Below, piece by piece: positions 61,514 to 64,000 of a DNA stretch of 64,000 nucleotides (within the stretch, counting starts at the first letter, position 1; each line of letters begins with the position of its first letter). Both the position numbers and the translations under genes were made by a program. Origin of the DNA: Rallus limicola (taxonomy: Eukaryota; Chordata; Aves; Gruiformes; Rallidae); NCBI GenBank assembly GCA_022605955.1, contig JAKCOZ010000009.1, positions 3,596,001-3,660,000 on the forward strand. The letters are read 5' to 3'. Under the pieces are notes generated by a model, which was given only the letters and a program-made list of their open reading frames with translations, was not told the origin of the DNA and did not search any database.

Positions 61514-63572
61514 ACTTCCACTTGTTCTTGCTTTATGCCACCCATAGTTTTTGATCAGTCTGGTTTGAGAAAATCTGAACCAAGACTTGCCCAGTGGATC
61601 TTCCAACAAACAGGACTACCAGTTCCCACAGGAGAAAAGAAAAGTTAAGGACCAACCTTAACTAATTCTACAGTATGAAGAGCTGCATGGAAGAAGTTTG
61701 GGTGTTTTTATGTTTCTGTGAATCTCAGTTAACTGCTGTTTAGTCAGGTCTCAGTTTGAGCAGGTTTTTAGAAGTATATTGTTCAGGTAATCACAGAGGA
61801 ATATTTTTTACGTTTCATCTCTCAGTGGTTTTTGAGAAGAGACCTGTAAATAAAAATAAATTTTATAACATGCAGCTGCAGTATGTGCTTGATAAGCACT
61901 TTACATAAAGATTATTTTCAGTGGAAATGTCAAATTTGTTTAGGTAAGATGAGATTATTTTTCTGAGACCATAGCTGTATGGTCATTTTAACCAGATTCT
62001 ACATGTCTTGTTTGCTTTTGACAGGCAAATTCTCACACAAGCAAACCCCTACCTTTTTGCTAAGAATATCCTCCCTCACTTTAAAATTTCTTTTTAGCAC
62101 AGTATTCTTGGTTTCCCCTCTCTCATTACTGTAATGGTAAAAAGCTGTTACACACTGTTCCAGCTATTCAATTTCATCAAGCACAGAAATTTCCAAATTG
62201 TAAATGTACAGTATAATTTGTTCCTGGTATGTGTGTGTTCATCTGGTTTTGGTATACTGTCATCAGGAATCATACCATTAATCCTAACCCTGAGATTAAA
62301 AAAAAAAAAAAAAAAGTTCCAACTATTAAATTTATTTGTTAACTTGGTTAAAAGGTTTTGTAAAAAGAAGTTGCTATCTTTCACTGTTAATAAGAAGGGA
62401 TTTTTTTCAAACTTGTGATTTGCTGGATGAAGGCTATAATAATCTGACATGCCATGTGATGCTGCCCACTCTTCAATTCCCACAGGTGAAGGTGGGGGCA
62501 TTTACAGAAGAAGAAGGAAATTCATCAAAGGGAAACCAGTAAGTTGAATGAAAAATACAAACTTGTAGTGCCATTAGCTCTCATTATATGACAGGAAGAG
62601 ATAGCATTTGTGGTTTGGCTAGTTGATGTTATTTTTCTACATAAGTTACTGATACAATTGCTAAAACCCCAACAGTTAAAGGATCAGAACCTGCTGTGGG
62701 CACAGATGTAGCTTCTTATATATACACATTTTTGAAATACTCGGTTAATTTCACTTTAGCAAGAGTTACATCAGTTTCTCGGACATTAATAGATATTTCT
62801 TGCGTACTCATTCAGACACATGGAAGGTTTCAGAATGGGCAAATGTTTTAGCCTGTTAACAAAGCCAAAATACTCTGAGCAGCACACTTTCTGTTCTGCC
62901 AGGGAAGTTCCTCACTCTCATACGTAAGGCCCCAGTATCTCCAGTTACTCATCTCCAGTGCTTTCAGTGTCCTGGTGACTCTGCTACACAGACACATGCC
63001 ACCTACACAATAAAATCAGGAGTCAGAAAGTAAGTTATTCATTTCCTTGTAAAGTCCTCTGGCTTTACAACTTGACTGTAGTTGAACTTCAGTTTAGCGA
63101 TTCGGTGTTGGGAGGTTGTTTATTTTGCAGTTTATCACTGTCTCTCCCAGGCCTCAGCTTTTCTTATCGGTGTTCCCATTAACCTGCAGTGCTCTGCAAG
63201 ACAGAGCAAAAACAAAGGAGTGTCCTCTGTTTTCATACAAAAAACTCAACTTCTCCTTAGATTTCCTTTCACAGGAAGTACATCTGCATGTATACACTTA
63301 TTTGCATATTAAATAGACAAGACAAAACTGTTTCTACTCTACATAGGTGAGTCAAACATTGGAAACCAGTTGAGAGTAAACAGTCACTGTTCTCTCAGGT
63401 GTACCAGGAGGCAGAGACTGAAACAAACTGGTTTTGTTCTGCACTTCCCAAGCTCGCAGATTGGCTAAAGGAGAATCCTGGGAATGCAATATTAATATTC
63501 TGAAGATCTGACCCTCAGTCTGCCTTTCAATGTTAGATGCTAAAGAACTAAACCAGGGAGATAGAAATCATG
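61514..63572. other. Intergenic sequence, nothing recognised
   Basis: It contains a poly-A run near 62,299-62,315 and otherwise no feature I can support. Confidence 0.65.
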
Positions 63573-63628
63573 TTACAGAATTATTTAAGCTGGAAAAGAC
63601 CCTTTAGATCATTATTGGGCTGACTGTT
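63573..63628 (-). repeat. CR1-like 3' tail, minus strand
   Basis: The plus strand reads TTACAGAATTATTTAAGCTG, then GAAAAGACCCTTTAGATCAT. This is the complement of the CR1 terminal block (ATGATCT...GGTC..TTCCA..). It directly abuts the unexplained open stretch to its right. Confidence 0.65.
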
Positions 63629-64000
63629 GTCTCCTGGATGGTAGATCCCGGTTGGCTGATCTAGAAAGGGTTTCTTCTGCTCTTTGGGACTTGTGCTGCC
63701 CAGTGTTCCCTGACCTCTGTGTCCTCTGCCTCCCTTTGCCCCAAGGATTTCACAGAGAAGGCTGGTCTGCTGGTGGAGTTGGGATTGCAAAGCATGCTGT
63801 TTGTCATCATCTCTGAGATCTGGATCTGTGGGGGAGGACCTGAAGGAAGGCTGTCATTCTGAATCTTGATCTGCACTTCAGGAGGAGATTTTGACTTTCT
63901 ACTTTCCTTCTGTGTGATCTTCAGCTTCTTTTCCAACTGTCTATCACTGCCTCCTACCAGCTCTTGGCAACATTCTCCAAAAGAGTGCACTGTGAAGAGT
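63629..64000 (-). other. Unidentified coding-like stretch, truncated by the window edge
   Basis: A minus-strand frame stays open from the window edge (about 63,990) to 63,661. Its composition is protein-like: a basic, Lys/Ser-rich part ([19 protein letters not shown]), then [20 protein letters not shown] and a Ser/Asn-rich part. A second overlapping frame continues to 63,581 and runs into the CR1-like tail. I recognise no family. It could be an exon, a retroposed fragment next to a CR1 3' end, or chance. No initiation ATG in good context is visible. Confidence 0.25.

Noticed and set aside
1..64000. CRISPR arrays, bacterial operons, tRNA or rRNA genes
   Set aside because: No regularly spaced repeats, no operon-like gene packing and no tRNA-like cloverleaf with A/B boxes were recognised. 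The window is vertebrate genomic DNA.

Overview
The window is vertebrate nuclear DNA, almost certainly avian. It holds most of one large, intron-rich gene on the minus strand. That gene is RC3H1 (Roquin-1), an RNA-binding RING-type E3 ligase that silences immune mRNAs. Three things point to a bird: several CR1 retroposon tails ending in the ATTCTATGATT-type 3' repeat, a solo LTR whose first bases match a family I associate with passerines and relatives, and compact introns. The species cannot be named from the sequence alone.

Layout, read in the direction of transcription (high to low coordinates). From about 64,000 to 56,150 is upstream intergenic DNA with no supportable gene. It carries two CR1 tails and, at the extreme right edge, an unidentified minus-strand open stretch. 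From about 56,200 to 55,100 is a CpG-island promoter with GC boxes, a YY1-type element and a non-coding first exon. That exon ends in a consensus donor at 55,811 and appears to contain an upstream ORF. Intron 1 spans about 23.6 kb and contains CR1 tails, a 24-base poly-G run and a diverged repeat pair. The start codon is in exon 2 (ATG at 32163-32161). Sixteen coding exons follow, down to 1,832.

Each junction was checked by reading the complementary strand. All are GT-AG, and every phase joins to give one continuous frame of 978 codons. The product has, in order, a RING finger (C3HC3D), the HEPN/ROQ/HEPN core, a CCCH zinc finger (CX8CX5CX3H) at 419-438, a long proline-rich region and the start of a coiled coil. 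Met199 (the sanroque position) and the ROQ RNA-contact residues Lys220, Lys239 and Arg260 fall at exactly the mammalian numbers. The remaining C-terminal exons (about 150 residues by comparison with mammals) and the 3'UTR lie off the left edge.

No operon, CRISPR array, RNA gene or novel multi-gene system was found. The most useful extras are the strong-Kozak uORF in exon 1, a possible ATG-TGA start-stop element created at the exon 1/exon 2 junction, a solo LTR with target-site duplication 70 bases from the exon 6 donor, and a lineage difference at the exon 12/13 junction. The unexplained reading frame at 63,620-64,000 is also worth checking.
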